A stretch of DNA of 64,000 bases from the NCBI GenBank assembly GCA_023266355.1, contig JAHFQM010000002.1:124001-188000 (forward strand). The letters run 5' to 3'. A model generated the notes under the pieces. That model was given only the letters and a program-made list of their open reading frames with translations. It was not told the origin of the DNA and did no database searches. The position numbers and the translations under genes were made by a program. Position 1 is the first letter of the stretch; each line of letters begins with the position of its first letter. The stretch is from Aquabacterium sp. (GTDB lineage Bacteria > Pseudomonadota > Gammaproteobacteria > Burkholderiales > Burkholderiaceae_C). Shown piece by piece: positions 63,088 through 64,000 of this stretch.

Positions 63088-64000
63088 ATGCGCAAATCAA
63101 CTCAATTGTTTACCGCGACGAGCATCCTCGCCGCATTTGCATTCGCGTCCGTGTCCCTGCTCGCCAGTCCCATCGCTGCGGCACAGCAAATGCCGCCTGT
63201 CGTGATTGGTACGGCGGTGGGCTTGAGCGGCGCAAACAGCGTCGTCGCTCCTTCTGTCGTACAGGCCACACAGCTCGCAATCGACGAAATCAACGCGGCA
63301 GGGGGAATTCTCGGACGCAAGGTGGTGCTTGAGGTTGCAGACGATGGCAGCGGTGCTGCAGGTGCCCAGAAAGCCTACGACTCGTTGCTGTTTCAAAAGA
63401 AGGTTGACGCTGTCATCTCCATGGAGACGAGTGCCGCACGCAACGCGGCACTCCCCATCGTCACCCGCGCCAAGAAGCCCTTTATCTACACCTCTTTCTA
63501 CGAAGGCCGCTCCTGCAATAAGCACCTGTTCATCAACGCCTGGGTGCCGGAGCAGCAGGTTGCTTCAGTGGTCGACTACTTCAGCACAAAACTCAATACC
63601 AAGAGCTACTTCCTGATCGGAAGTGACTACGCCTTTGGCCGCGGCATGCTGGAGTTCACGCGCAAATACATTGCGTCGAAAGGACACAAGGTGGTTGGTG
63701 AAGAGTACTTGCCCATAGACGGCTCGGACTGGACAGCCATCATCAGTAAGCTCAAGGCCTCAGGCGCCGATGCCCTGATTAGCTCTACCTCAGGCGGGGC
63801 GCCCAACGTGACGCTCACCAAGCAGCTTCGGGCTGCCGGCGTCAGTCTTCCCTTCGGCAATCTGGCGGTGGATGAAGGCACCGCCAAGAGCATGGGCAGC
63901 GATGCCAAGGGTGTCTATACCGCGGGCTCCTACTACACCAGCATCGGCACGCCGCGCAACAAGAAATTTCTGTCCGCGATGAGCAAGCGCTTCGGACCGG
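63088..64000 (+). CDS. urtA: Urea/short-chain amide ABC transporter binding protein, 3' end missing
   Basis: The frame begins at ATG 63088 and is still open at the window edge (304 codons). A signal peptide is clear (QLFTATSILAAFAFASVSLLASPIAAAQQ). The mature part matches UrtA/FmdD-type binding proteins: VIGTAVGLSGANSVVAPSVVQATQLAIDEINAAGGILGRKVVLEVAD, VDAVISMETSAARNAALPIVTRAKKPFIYTSFYEGRSCNKHLF, and NTKSYFLIGSDYAFGRGMLEFTRKYI. It probably imports the urease substrate; permease and ATPase genes should follow outside the window. It has its own sigma-54 promoter and ANTAR leader. Confidence 0.88.
   Translation, partial: MRKSTQLFTATSILAAFAFASVSLLASPIAAAQQMPPVVIGTAVGLSGANSVVAPSVVQATQLAIDEINAAGGILGRKVVLEVADDGSGAAGAQKAYDSLLFQKKVDAVISMETSAARNAALPIVTRAKKPFIYTSFYEGRSCNKHLFINAWVPEQQVASVVDYFSTKLNTKSYFLIGSDYAFGRGMLEFTRKYIASKGHKVVGEEYLPIDGSDWTAIISKLKASGADALISSTSGGAPNVTLTKQLRAAGVSLPFGNLAVDEGTAKSMGSDAKGVYTAGSYYTSIGTPRNKKFLSAMSKRFGP

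Overview
The window is a high-GC betaproteobacterial chromosome segment. The order Burkholderiales is the best fit, given an rpsF-priB-rpsR-rplI operon next to dnaB, a tripartite tricarboxylate transporter with a TctC/Bug-type binding protein, ppsA/ppsR, a tandem glycine riboswitch on gcvTHP, and strong GC bias at third positions. Genus cannot be resolved by reading alone. No rRNA, tRNA or CRISPR array was seen.

Positions 1-40021 are ordinary core chromosome. In order they hold: lpxB (cut by the window edge)-rnhB-RNA methyltransferase; a BI-1 membrane protein; dnaB; the S6/PriB/S18/L9 operon; an HPP-CBS membrane protein; ppsA with its divergent regulator ppsR; a hybrid sensor kinase; the glycine cleavage operon gcvT-H-P behind a tandem glycine riboswitch; a dctP-tctCBA transport operon divergent from a DctS/DctR two-component system; arfB; a RIO kinase; rluE; a diguanylate cyclase; rimO; a cystathionine beta-lyase-like gene; smpB divergent from ratA-ratB; guaB; an MFS exporter; and guaA.

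From 40022 to the window end the DNA looks like an integrated genomic island entered at the 3' end of guaA. A tyrosine integrase comes first, then a 43-residue protein, an AlpA-like regulator, a very dense array of GC-rich hairpins, and a replication-relaxation (MobC-like) protein. These are followed by an XRE regulator, a umuC remnant fused to a truncated tyrosine recombinase, a complete phosphite uptake and oxidation operon (ptxABCDE, minus strand), and a truncated IS5-family transposase. The right end of the island is not in the window.

The last 10 kb (54.25-64.0 kb) is the most interesting part. It holds a divergent urease cluster in the unusual order ureAB(fused)-ureC-ureG-ureD-ureE-ureF. 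Next come a family-5 solute-binding protein without a signal peptide, an AmiC-like ligand sensor without a signal peptide, an AmiR-like ANTAR antiterminator, and a urea/amide ABC-transporter binding protein with a signal peptide (cut by the window end). The urease operon and the transporter each have the same control region: a sigma-54-type promoter (GG-N10-GC), then at exactly the same distance a 23-base identical segment forming a hairpin with a hexaloop of the ANTAR type, then a second short hairpin that is mutually exclusive with a rho-independent terminator. The sequence therefore suggests one self-contained regulon. A small amide or urea would be sensed in the cytoplasm by AmiC (perhaps with the second binding protein), releasing AmiR to antiterminate both the urease and the uptake operons, under overall sigma-54 nitrogen control.
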